From: Dyadobacter sp. Leaf189
Lineage (GTDB): Bacteria > Bacteroidota > Bacteroidia > Cytophagales > Spirosomataceae
Direction: 5' to 3'
Length of the DNA: 64,000 bases
NCBI RefSeq assembly: GCF_001424405.1
Contig: NZ_LMPS01000005.1
Span: forward strand, 654,268-718,267
How positions within the stretch are numbered: the stretch's first letter is position 1; every line of letters starts with the position of its first letter. Positions 9,126 to 17,125 of this stretch are shown here, piece after piece. Made by a program: the position numbers and the translations under genes. Below the pieces are notes generated by a model. It saw only the letters and a program-made list of their open reading frames with translations, was not told where the DNA came from and ran no database searches.

Positions 9126-10130
9126 ATGGTAATCAACTCCTACGACATCCTTGACCTTAACAATTTTCCCAAGCCGCAGACAGTGGAACGAGCGTCATCG
9201 GGCGGCCGGTCCTCTGATTTTGTAGATTGCTACTATCCCAGAATTGGCGCATTGAAATTCAGGAGTAATCTGCTCCCGCACATGCATTTGATGAACATTC
9301 AATGGTCAAGTGAAGAGCTGGTGGAGCTGGCGGACACGGCATCTTCTGATACGATCAACATTAATTTTCACCTGTCCGGCGATCTGGATACGCGCTTTTC
9401 GGGGATCAGAAATGAACTCAATATGAGGCCGCGCAAGCATAATCTTGTATACGCGCCGGAAGGTGGTTTTACCAACAGGATCGCGCCGCATTCGTCTTTG
9501 CAGATGTTCCACCTTAGTATTGAAAAGGGTTTTTTCATCGACTCCATCGGCTGCGACGATCACTGGAGTGAGAGGATCCAGAATGATCTGGTACATAACA
9601 GACCGTTTGTCGCTGTGGAGGGCACCCGCGACATTACGCCGCTGATGATGAACCTGATCAGTGAAGTGTGTAATTCCAATATGCGCACCCCCATGAGCGG
9701 ACTTTTAATCCAGTCCAAATTGCTGGAACTGCTTGCGTTACAGATCGGACAATTCCGTGGTCCGGTTGGTCAGAGTACCGGAATTCGCATTGATGAAATT
9801 GAAAAACTGAGAATGCTCAAACAATACCTGGATACGCATTTCTTGGACGAACTATCGCTTTCACAGCTGAGCAGGATTTGTTTGCTGAATGAATTCAAGC
9901 TAAAAAGGGGCTTTAAGGAATTGTTCGGTGACACCGTGTTCGGTTATCTGCGTAAGCTGCGAATGGAGTATGCAGAGCGGTTATTGCTCGATTCGGGGAA
10001 CACTGTGGAAGAAGTAGCTTCACAACTGGGATACGAGTACGCACACCATTTTTCCACCGCATTCAAGAAATTCAAAGGAATAAGCCCATCTAACCTGCAC
10101 GCCAGAAAAGCGGCTGATACAAAACACTAA
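9126..10130 (+). CDS. AraC family transcriptional regulator
   Basis: A protein of about 334 residues with a C-terminal AraC-type DNA-binding domain: L-S-L-S-Q-L-S-R-I-C-L-L-N-E-F is the first helix-turn-helix and V-E-E-V-A-S-Q-L-G-Y-E-Y-A-H-H-F the second, followed by F-K-K-F-K-G-I-S-P-S. The N-terminal 200 residues are the effector domain, with no recognisable cupin motif. I chose the ATG at 9126; an in-frame TTG at 9081 would add 15 residues. It lies 5 bases upstream of the YceI gene, so the two are probably co-transcribed. The signal it senses is unknown. Confidence 0.85.
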   Translation: MVINSYDILDLNNFPKPQTVERASSGGRSSDFVDCYYPRIGALKFRSNLLPHMHLMNIQWSSEELVELADTASSDTININFHLSGDLDTRFSGIRNELNMRPRKHNLVYAPEGGFTNRIAPHSSLQMFHLSIEKGFFIDSIGCDDHWSERIQNDLVHNRPFVAVEGTRDITPLMMNLISEVCNSNMRTPMSGLLIQSKLLELLALQIGQFRGPVGQSTGIRIDEIEKLRMLKQYLDTHFLDELSLSQLSRICLLNEFKLKRGFKELFGDTVFGYLRKLRMEYAERLLLDSGNTVEEVASQLGYEYAHHFSTAFKKFKGISPSNLHARKAADTKH

Positions 10131-10135
10131 GAATT

Positions 10136-10657
10136 ATGAAACGGTTAATTGTTTTACTGGTCTTTGTAGTGTTCTGCTCCTTTACAATCCTCATTTCCAG
10201 GGATTGGCAGATTGCGGAAGGATATAAAATCCGGTTTGATGGAAAGTACGCACACGGAAAATTCAATCAGCTTGCGGGTGATATCAGTTTTGATCCATTA
10301 AATCCGGAAAGTGCGAAGTTTGATGTGACTGTGGATGTAAATTCCATTGATACGGGGATTGAGTTGAAAAATAAGCACGCGAAAGGGGAGAAGTGGTTTG
10401 ACGCGGAGCGGTTTCCTACTATCAGGTTCACATCTGTGAAGATTTTTAAAGCTGACAGCGGATATGTTGTGGAAGGAGATCTGAACATGCACGGGATTGT
10501 CAAACGTGTTGCTATCCCATTCATTTTCAAGGAAACAGAGCCTGAATTTTACGGGATTTTGAAAGTAAATCGCGGAGATTTTGGTATCGGTAAGGTCAAT
10601 GGAAAAGAATCAGACTCAACAACTGTGGAGATTTCTGTACCTGTGGCAGCGAAGTGA
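10136..10657 (+). CDS. YceI family protein
   Basis: A 173-residue exported protein of the YceI/lipocalin-like isoprenoid-binding family. An N-terminal hydrophobic signal (about residues 3-20) is followed by the YceI pattern: F-D-G-K-Y-A-H-G-K-F near residue 31, F-D-V-T-V-D-V-N-S-I-D-T-G near residue 62, W-F-D-A-E-R-F-P-T-I-R-F near residue 85, and the end V-E-I-S-V-P-V. The family binds long polyisoprenoid lipids in the periplasm; the precise role is often unknown. It follows the AraC gene with a 5-base gap. Length and motifs are normal. Confidence 0.88.
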   Translation: MKRLIVLLVFVVFCSFTILISRDWQIAEGYKIRFDGKYAHGKFNQLAGDISFDPLNPESAKFDVTVDVNSIDTGIELKNKHAKGEKWFDAERFPTIRFTSVKIFKADSGYVVEGDLNMHGIVKRVAIPFIFKETEPEFYGILKVNRGDFGIGKVNGKESDSTTVEISVPVAAK

Positions 10658-10710
10658 CAAACCTTGGTATGATATTTTGTTGAGAAATTTGAAAGCATCA
10701 TTTACAAGCC

Positions 10711-10986
10711 ATGAAAAATATTGAGTGTCATTACAAAGACGGATCGTTGGTTTTTAGCACAACAAAATCATATTCATATGCCACGGCACATGAAGTGCTT
10801 GACGCATTTAACCTTGTCGGGCTTAATTCGCGAATTCGTTTAAAATCAGGAGAATCTTTCAATGTGATCGGCCGGTTGCACGTAAATTATGATCCTTTTA
10901 AAGTGAACCACGGCAATTGGAATGAAGTGGTATCTGCATTGATGCACACAAAGCGTGAACTCGAAAGTCGAGTCCAGGCTCTTTAA
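10711..10986 (+). CDS. Hypothetical protein, 91 aa
   Basis: I do not recognise a family. The protein is soluble, with no signal peptide or membrane segment. It reads as mixed alpha/beta, with several strands at the start (S-L-V-F-S-T-T and S-R-I-R-L-K-S-G) and a helical end (V-V-S-A-L-M-H-T-K-R-E-L-E). Its stop codon overlaps that of the convergent gene at 10983. A 50-base gap separates it from the YceI gene, and base composition matches the neighbours, which supports a real gene. Confidence 0.6.
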   Translation: MKNIECHYKDGSLVFSTTKSYSYATAHEVLDAFNLVGLNSRIRLKSGESFNVIGRLHVNYDPFKVNHGNWNEVVSALMHTKRELESRVQAL

Positions 10987-11246
10987 TCTTCGTCGAGATC
11001 TTTCAGCTGTTTTAATAGCTCATTTAAATCATTTTCCGCAGATCTTAATGCCTTTAAATCACCAGATTCGACGGCATTTTCTGCCGGGTCATCAAAGTTC
11101 TTAGACTCCTCCATTACATCCGGATTTTCCCTGTTATCGGAAGATGTATCTCTCTCAAATCTGAGGTTATTTGCCTCAAATTCGATTTGCTGTCTCTTCG
11201 ACAGGATTTTTTCTTCCAGGTCTCTTCTGCTAAGCGGTTCGTTCAT
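10983..11246 (-). CDS. Hypothetical acidic, helical protein, 87 aa
   Basis: No known family is recognised. From the ATG at 11246 the protein has 87 residues, is strongly charged and has a likely coiled-coil or long-helix end (L-R-S-A-E-N-D-L-N-E-L-L-K-Q-L-K-D-L-D-E-D). The opening M-N-E-P-L-S-R-R-D-L-E-E-K-I-L is also helical. The reading frame continues open upstream to 11501, but that stretch is the 5' part of the divergent FG-GAP gene and looks non-coding. The stop overlaps the stop of the convergent 91-residue gene. Confidence 0.6.
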   Translation of the reverse strand: MNEPLSRRDLEEKILSKRQQIEFEANNLRFERDTSSDNRENPDVMEESKNFDDPAENAVESGDLKALRSAENDLNELLKQLKDLDED

Positions 11247-11411
11247 TTTCAATCGTGTTTTAAGATAATGGACGGAAAAAACCAGGCCAAGCGGTTCGCC
11301 TGCCTTTTGCTCATTGTACTTACCATTTGGTAATCGCTTTTGTATGTTGTTGTTCCGGTCATAAGATTTGGTCAACCTATTTGGTTTCCGATCTTTAAAA
11401 CCGTCCGTCAC

Positions 11412-14400
11412 ATGAAACACAGCTACAAAATGTACCTCCTGGTAATTACCGGGGTATCTATCATCGCAGGGTTGTCTCTCAGCGTAATGAGAGACTTTCA
11501 TTCTTCGCCAAAAACATCTTCGTATTCAAAGCCGCCTGCCGAAGACATCCCTGCAGCGGCACTTGGCAGTATACAGGAAAGTCTTTCCAAGCGCGAATAC
11601 CACGTCAGCTACGATTCCACAAAGCATGTTTATCAAAGTCCTAACCGGCAGCATAACCTTCGGGCCTACTATGAGCCCGGCTCGCTGACAGTCTGCAACA
11701 GGAAAGATTCCATTGGTCACAATTTTAAGTTCAGGATTATCAATAAGGGGATGTTTGTTGATCATAAACTGATAAAAACAGAAGAACAAAGTCCGAGGTT
11801 TGTGCTCGAAGCAAATACGGCAGAAATCCGGTATGATGCTGTTGTTGAACAGTATGTAAATAGCGAGGCGGGTATCAGGCAAAACTTCATTATTGGCAAA
11901 CCGGCGGAAGGAAGTGAGAAGCTGGAAGTGCAGCTCGCCGTAGAAGGTGCTGCAATCCGCGACCTGGGCAACAACGAGCTGGAACTGTCCCCGAGTGGTA
12001 CGGCAGACAATGCATTAACTTACAAGGACCTGAAATGCTGGGATGCTGACGGGAAGCTGCTGGCAGCTGTCATGACATCCAAAGAGGGCCGGATTTCCAT
12101 TTCGGTGGATGTAAAAGGCGCCGCATTCCCTGTCACAATCGACCCGATCATAGCCAATGGTAACCCTTCCAACGCAATCCTTGTCCCGGAGGTTAACCAA
12201 ACCCAGGCGTGGCTTGGCGGCTCAGTGTCCAGCGCGGGCGATGTGAATGGCGACGGGTACAGCGATGTGATCGTGGCCGCATCCAAGTACGACAATGGGG
12301 AGCTGGATGAGGGAGCAGCGTGGGTGTACTACGGCAGTGCTTCCGGTTTGAACATGGGCAATGCAGTAATGCTGCAAGGCAACCAGGCGGGATCCAGGTT
12401 TGGGTGCTCTGTGTCTACTGCCGGGGATGTTAACAAAGATGGGTACAGTGATATCATGGTGGGTGCGCTGTTTTACGACAAAGGTGAGACCAATGAAGGC
12501 GCTGTGTTTGTGTACCATGGTTCTGCGGCTGGTATCTCTACGAATGCATCACTGGTATTAGAAGGTAACCAGGCCGAAGCTAACTTTGGTAATGCCATGG
12601 GACTTGCAGGCGATGTGAATGGGGATGGTTACAGCGATGTGGTGATCGGCGTACATGCTTATGACAGTGGGCAGGTAAATGAAGGTGTTGCGTTTATCTA
12701 CCACGGCTCGGCACAAGGACTGAATGCAAACAATCCTGTGAAAATAGAATCTAACCAGGCAGAATCTGCGTTTGGGTTTACTGCTACCGGGGCTGGGGAT
12801 GTGAATGGCGACGGTTACAGTGACATCATGATAGGGGCCAGGTTGTTCGACAAAGGTGAGGTGGACGAAGGCGCAGTGTTCATTTATCACGGGTCTGCAT
12901 TGGGGGTAAATTCCAATGTACCAGCTGTTATATTGGAAAGTAATCAAGCCAGCGCTTTCCTGGGTAATGCGATAGGGACTGCGGGAGATGTAAACGGCGA
13001 CGGTTATAGCGACATCATCATCACCGCCAACATGTACGACAAAGGGCAGACCAATGAAGGAGCAGCATTTATACACCACGGCTCAGCGCAGGGGATCAGC
13101 CCGGTTGCGGCACTTACTCTTGAAATGAACCAGGCAGAAGCGCAGTTCGGAAGCTCTGCCGGCAGTGCCGGGGATGTAAATGGCGATGGGTATGCTGATG
13201 TGATTGTGGGCGCAAAGTATTATGACAATGGTCATTTAAACGAAGGGGCGGCCTTTGTATTTCAGGGGAGCAAAACAGGTTCATCAGCAAACCCGGTATC
13301 CACATTGGAAAGCAACAAAGCAAGTGCCCAGTTCGGCAGCTCGGTGGCCAGTGCAGGGGATATTAATGGCGACGGTTACAGTGACGTGATTGTCGGGGCG
13401 ATTGCTTATGATAATGGACATGATGATGAAGGGGCGGTGTTTGTTTGGAGGGGTGGGGCAGGAGGAATTGATATGATTACTACTACCTCACTTTCGCAAG
13501 GTCAGCCGGATTCCAGGATGGGCTGCTCTGTTTCAGGATTAGGCGACATAAATGGCGACGGATTTGATGATGTTGCAGTTAGCGCACCACAATATGATCA
13601 TGGACAAGAAGATGAAGGCGTCGTTTTTGTTTATCATGGGTCAAATAAAGGTATCCAAACGGATCCCAAGATTGTTTTGGAGTGTGATCAGATAGGAGCA
13701 GACTTCGGCATTGCTATGTCTGGAGGCGGAGATTTGAATGGAGATGGATTCTCCGATCTAGTAGTTGGGGCTGAATTGTACAATGGTGGACAAGCAAACG
13801 AAGGCGCTGTGTTTGTATTTTACGGATCCTCTAATGGTTTTTCCAATGTATTCACAAGACTTGAATCAGATGTTCAACAAGCCTGGATGGGAGTAGCAGT
13901 ATCCAGCGTTGGTGATGTTAACAATGATGGATTTGACGATGTCGCTATTGGCGCTCCGACATATTCAAATGTAGAAAGTAATGAAGGGGCAGTTTTTCTT
14001 TATCTAGGTTCTTCAAATGGGATAGTAAAGGAGTCAAAAAAAATATTTGAGAGCAATAAGGTTAATTCATTTTTTGGTTTTTCACTATCTCTCGGAGAAG
14101 TTAATGGCGATGGATTTTCTGACCTACTTTGTGGTGCACCGAAATATTCTAACGGGCAAGTTGATGAAGGTGCTTTCTTTATATCCTATGGATCTTCAAC
14201 GGGTTTATCAGCTTCTTTTATAAAGAATGAGGTGAATCAAGCAAGTGCCAATTATGGGCATTCCGTGAGTTGCGTTGGTGATGTCAATGGAGATGGATTA
14301 AATGATGTTGCAGTTGGTGCCCCTTATTACAGTAGCGGGCAAAATTATGAAGGAGTTGTTTTTCTTTATAATGGATCAATGCAGGGTCTCAATGCACAGG

Positions 14401-15431
14401 GTACTCTGCTCGAACAAGATCAGCCCCAATCAGAATTTGGACTGACTGTGGCAGGAGCCGGCGATGTAAATGCTGATGGGTATGCCGACATCATTATCGG
14501 AAACCCTTCTTACTTTGGCGGTCAATCCTGGACAGGCGCAGCTCATGTTTATTTGGGTTCAAAAGGAGGATTAGCTTCGAGCGTAAAATTGCTTGCGAAT
14601 AATGGAGTTCAGAACTCGGCATTTGGCACTTCAGTGTCTGGTGGGGGAGATATAAACGCCGATGGTTACAGTGACATCATTGCTGGTGATCCTTATTTTG
14701 GAAACGGCGCAGCATTCGTTTGTTATGGTAATAGTGGATATTGTGAGCGCAACAACCTCCGCCTCTACAATACCAACCTGACCACCTCAATCAACCAAAC
14801 GCAATTTGCGCAGAATAACTTTGGAGCTGGGTTGTACTCCAAATCGTTTCTTGGAGGCAACAAAGGCAAGTTGGTTTGGGAGACAAAGGCTGCGGGGCAG
14901 GGATTTTCAAAAGGTGCTAACAACGTAATTACCAATAGTACGCAAGCCTCTGGTTCGCAGATTGTGTACGCGAGTCTTGGACTGTTGGGCACAGAACTCA
15001 AAAATGTAATCAGTAAGCAAGGGAATGCAACCAAAGTGCGCGTGCGTGTAAAGTATGATCCTACACTGGCACTTACCGGGCAGACGTATGGCCCTTGGCG
15101 TTACCTGTCTTCTTACCTGGGCGGCGGAGGTGTTTCGCCTGCGCCTGAAGAGGGAGCCAGTCCGTTGGCCGAGACAATCAAGCGTAAGGTCGCCGCAAAT
15201 GAATCCGTGCTGGTGTATCCTAATCCTGCTTATGACAGGTTTAGCATTGACTTGAAAGATGGCGGAACCGTTTCGCAAGTGAGGGTACTCACGTCCAACG
15301 GGAAGCTGGTTCTGCAAACGGCATCTCAGCGTGATGTGGACGTAAGTAAGCTGGCTTCCGGGAAGTACATTGTGCTGATAGTGAAAGCAGACGGAAGTCA
15401 GAGCTCACACAGTATTCTCACTTCAAAATGA
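11412..15431 (+). CDS. Large secreted FG-GAP repeat protein with T9SS sorting domain
   Basis: A protein of about 1339 residues. From the ATG at 11412 it opens with a signal segment (about residues 7-24). A 200-residue unassigned domain is followed by 14 FG-GAP/VCBS-type repeats of about 60-65 residues, each with a calcium-binding core such as G-D-V-N-G-D-G-Y-S-D; these should fold as beta-propeller blades. The end (V-Y-P-N-P-A-Y-D-R-F-S-I-D) is a type A T9SS C-terminal sorting domain, so the product is likely to be exported by type IX secretion and attached to or released from the surface. Repeats 8-12 differ in base composition and in the residue after D-G (F or L instead of Y). Adhesion or binding is inferred. 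Confidence 0.9.
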   Translation: MKHSYKMYLLVITGVSIIAGLSLSVMRDFHSSPKTSSYSKPPAEDIPAAALGSIQESLSKREYHVSYDSTKHVYQSPNRQHNLRAYYEPGSLTVCNRKDSIGHNFKFRIINKGMFVDHKLIKTEEQSPRFVLEANTAEIRYDAVVEQYVNSEAGIRQNFIIGKPAEGSEKLEVQLAVEGAAIRDLGNNELELSPSGTADNALTYKDLKCWDADGKLLAAVMTSKEGRISISVDVKGAAFPVTIDPIIANGNPSNAILVPEVNQTQAWLGGSVSSAGDVNGDGYSDVIVAASKYDNGELDEGAAWVYYGSASGLNMGNAVMLQGNQAGSRFGCSVSTAGDVNKDGYSDIMVGALFYDKGETNEGAVFVYHGSAAGISTNASLVLEGNQAEANFGNAMGLAGDVNGDGYSDVVIGVHAYDSGQVNEGVAFIYHGSAQGLNANNPVKIESNQAESAFGFTATGAGDVNGDGYSDIMIGARLFDKGEVDEGAVFIYHGSALGVNSNVPAVILESNQASAFLGNAIGTAGDVNGDGYSDIIITANMYDKGQTNEGAAFIHHGSAQGISPVAALTLEMNQAEAQFGSSAGSAGDVNGDGYADVIVGAKYYDNGHLNEGAAFVFQGSKTGSSANPVSTLESNKASAQFGSSVASAGDINGDGYSDVIVGAIAYDNGHDDEGAVFVWRGGAGGIDMITTTSLSQGQPDSRMGCSVSGLGDINGDGFDDVAVSAPQYDHGQEDEGVVFVYHGSNKGIQTDPKIVLECDQIGADFGIAMSGGGDLNGDGFSDLVVGAELYNGGQANEGAVFVFYGSSNGFSNVFTRLESDVQQAWMGVAVSSVGDVNNDGFDDVAIGAPTYSNVESNEGAVFLYLGSSNGIVKESKKIFESNKVNSFFGFSLSLGEVNGDGFSDLLCGAPKYSNGQVDEGAFFISYGSSTGLSASFIKNEVNQASANYGHSVSCVGDVNGDGLNDVAVGAPYYSSGQNYEGVVFLYNGSMQGLNAQGTLLEQDQPQSEFGLTVAGAGDVNADGYADIIIGNPSYFGGQSWTGAAHVYLGSKGGLASSVKLLANNGVQNSAFGTSVSGGGDINADGYSDIIAGDPYFGNGAAFVCYGNSGYCERNNLRLYNTNLTTSINQTQFAQNNFGAGLYSKSFLGGNKGKLVWETKAAGQGFSKGANNVITNSTQASGSQIVYASLGLLGTELKNVISKQGNATKVRVRVKYDPTLALTGQTYGPWRYLSSYLGGGGVSPAPEEGASPLAETIKRKVAANESVLVYPNPAYDRFSIDLKDGGTVSQVRVLTSNGKLVLQTASQRDVDVSKLASGKYIVLIVKADGSQSSHSILTSK

Positions 15432-15437
15432 ACATAT

Positions 15438-15474
15438 AGTAGGTACCAGGCTTATGAAAAGTCTGGTATCTACT
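15438..15474. terminator. Hairpin between convergent genes
   Basis: An imperfect inverted repeat (left arm AGTAGGTACCAGGCT, right arm AGTCTGGTATCTACT, with G-U wobbles) lies just after the FG-GAP stop and overlaps the stop codon of the convergent membrane-protein gene. It probably ends transcription from the left. Confidence 0.6.
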
Positions 15475-15991
15475 TCATATTCAATGCGCGCTTCATGAAT
15501 GCACCCAGGAAGCTGCCGGCGAATGTCAGGATCATTGATCCGTACAGACTGAAATTGTGCAGCTCTTTCAAGGCACTACCCTCCGGTGGAGTGGCAAAAA
15601 AATGGTAGCCAAGGTAAATCAGCACACATTGGAGGATCGCCAGCATCCAGCCCCGGTAAGGTTCTGCAAAACCGATTGAAATAGCAGAAAACACAGCCAC
15701 GAGATATGGAAGGTGAATTCCCTCTGCATCTTCAATTACATATACGATAATTGAACTCGTCGCCAGTACAAGCAGCGTACTCGCCAGAAGGCGTTTATCA
15801 AAGAGCGGCTGTTTTGTTTTGCTTGCTAAGTAGGTGGTAGCAGGCTCAACCTTTGAATCCTCTTCTTTTTGGAAGTCAGATTGAACAGGCGGTAGTGTCG
15901 CTTTCTCTTTCTCCGATTGAGATCGCAGATCAGCGTATTTTGCGAGGTAAAATATGTAGCCAAAAAAAGCTATAACAATAAGAAATTCCAT
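15470..15991 (-). CDS. Hypothetical membrane protein, 173 aa
   Basis: No family is recognised. One membrane segment opens the protein (about residues 2-16), followed by a charged linker of about 50 residues rich in Lys, Glu and Ser. Four more hydrophobic segments follow (about 70-87, 95-110, 115-132 and 149-166), so the protein sits in the inner membrane. The linker is presumably cytoplasmic. It stands alone, about 120 bases from its nearest upstream neighbour and across a terminator from the small gene at 16114. Confidence 0.65.
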   Translation of the reverse strand: MEFLIVIAFFGYIFYLAKYADLRSQSEKEKATLPPVQSDFQKEEDSKVEPATTYLASKTKQPLFDKRLLASTLLVLATSSIIVYVIEDAEGIHLPYLVAVFSAISIGFAEPYRGWMLAILQCVLIYLGYHFFATPPEGSALKELHNFSLYGSMILTFAGSFLGAFMKRALNMK

Positions 15992-16077
15992 TTTCGCGCA
16001 GTTAGGCAGTCCAGAGAAACCAGAACCAAAAGAAACATGCCTTTTTGAAAATGAAAAGAATTTTCTCGCATTACAAT

Positions 16078-16107
16078 AAAAGAGACTGCCTTTCGACAGC
16101 CTCTTTT
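16078..16107. terminator. Terminator after the 80-residue gene
   Basis: Arms AAAAGAGACTGCC and GACAGCCTCTTTT enclose a 4-base loop (one A-C mismatch and one G-U pair within the 13-bp stem). It lies 6 bases past the minus-strand stop at 16114, and the T-rich outer end gives the U tract. Confidence 0.75.
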
Positions 16108-16113
16108 CTGAAT

Positions 16114-16356
16114 CTAGCCAATAATGGCAATGTCGGGTTCGATTAAATTGGTTTGATCTGTCGCTGAATAGCTGAGCACAATGCGTTTTCCGCTTTGTTC
16201 GGCTGCTTCAAGCAACTGGAAAACCTTCTCTTCTCCTTCTATTTTCAGTGCCTGATATAATACGTTACCGTAGTGAAATTCCTGAGATCCAAGTCCTTTC
16301 GTGAGTGCAGCCAATTGGTATCGGTCGAATAGTTCCTTTCCTGACATGGTTTGCAT
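16114..16356 (-). CDS. Hypothetical protein, 80 aa
   Basis: A small soluble protein of unknown family. It is mostly helical at the start (G-K-E-L-F-D-R-Y-Q-L-A-A-L-T) with a possible beta end (R-I-V-L-S-Y-S-A-T). A proper terminator follows it, which supports expression. An internal ATG at 16347 would remove three residues. It lies 59 bases from the end of the flavoprotein gene on the same strand and may be its downstream partner. Confidence 0.55.
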   Translation of the reverse strand: MQTMSGKELFDRYQLAALTKGLGSQEFHYGNVLYQALKIEGEEKVFQLLEAAEQSGKRIVLSYSATDQTNLIEPDIAIIG

Positions 16357-16415
16357 TGTTTAAATCTGGCTTCCTTTTTCCGAAAGATGCCCGATCCGCG
16401 CCCATGGTTGCACGC

Positions 16416-17045
16416 CTATCTCAAATGTTTAGGAAGTGGAATCAATTTGCTGCTCTCATCAGGTACCGGTGACTGGCGAAGGGTGGGTGTGGGGATCAGG
16501 CCGGACCATATCGGCAGATCCAGATCCTCCGGTTCGTCATTGGGCATACCAGTCCGCATTTTAGCCGAAGCTTCGGAAATAGGAAATGCCAGGGCGGTTG
16601 TTTTGCGAACTTCCGAATCTGTCATCGGCCTGAGGTACTCCCAGGAATCAGGGACTATTTTATTGGTAAGCCACTCAAATGCAGCCCTCTTCGTGTCAAG
16701 ATCTTCCACTTTCTCCGCTTTCGAAAAAATGATCACGGACCGGTAGTTCACAGAGTGGCTGAATGCAGACTTTGCAACTACTAGCGCGTCGGTCAGCATA
16801 ATTGAAATGCAAACCGGAATTCCCTTTTCGATTTCCCGGATAAAGTGACTTCCAACGGAACCGTGAATGTAAATTTTGTCCTCATACCGGACGAATGCAG
16901 TAGGAATGGCGAAAGGTTTGTTGTCAATCACAAAGCTGATCGTGCAGTATAGCGCTTCATCAAGAATGGGATCGATCGTTTCGCGGTCATAGCTGGCTTT
17001 TTTCGCCTGTCTGCTGGGAATGAGGTGGGATGGTATGTTGTTCAT
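16416..17045 (-). CDS. Pyridoxamine 5'-phosphate oxidase-family flavoprotein
   Basis: A 209-residue protein of the FMN-binding split-barrel class, like NimA and Pyridox_ox_2 proteins. Recognisable segments are Y-C-T-I-S-F-V-I-D-N-K-P-F-A-I-P-T near residue 35, Y-I-H-G-S-V-G-S-H near residue 58, and N-Y-R-S-V-I-I-F-S-K-A near residue 100. It probably binds FMN; the substrate is not determined. I chose the ATG at 17045 over a TTG at 17063. The gene is divergent from a MocR/PdxR-type regulator across 80 bases that contain three related boxes, a classic arrangement in which the regulator controls the flavoprotein. Confidence 0.85.
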   Translation of the reverse strand: MNNIPSHLIPSRQAKKASYDRETIDPILDEALYCTISFVIDNKPFAIPTAFVRYEDKIYIHGSVGSHFIREIEKGIPVCISIMLTDALVVAKSAFSHSVNYRSVIIFSKAEKVEDLDTKRAAFEWLTNKIVPDSWEYLRPMTDSEVRKTTALAFPISEASAKMRTGMPNDEPEDLDLPIWSGLIPTPTLRQSPVPDESSKLIPLPKHLR

Positions 17046-17074
17046 GGTCTTGTTTTTCTTCAAAATTCCGACTT

Positions 17075-17122
17075 AATTGGACTTTCGTAAAGATCCAATA
17101 TATAGAATTCAGGTAGTCCAAT
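17075..17122. promoter_or_regulatory. Candidate MocR operator: three TCCAAT boxes
   Basis: In the 80-base divergent spacer a box AAAGTCCAATT (minus strand, 17075-17085), AAAGATCCAAT (plus strand, 17089-17099) and TAGTCCAAT (plus strand, 17114-17122) recur. The first two form an inverted pair ATTGGA/TCCAAT and the third repeats the second directly, 4 bases before the regulator ATG. Binding by the adjacent MocR-type protein is inferred from position and repetition. Confidence 0.5.
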
Positions 17123-17125
17123 TTT

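Noticed and set aside
11247..11501. Upstream extension of the 87-residue acidic protein
   Set aside because: The extension overlaps the signal-peptide region of the FG-GAP gene on the other strand and does not look coding; the ATG at 11246 fits better.
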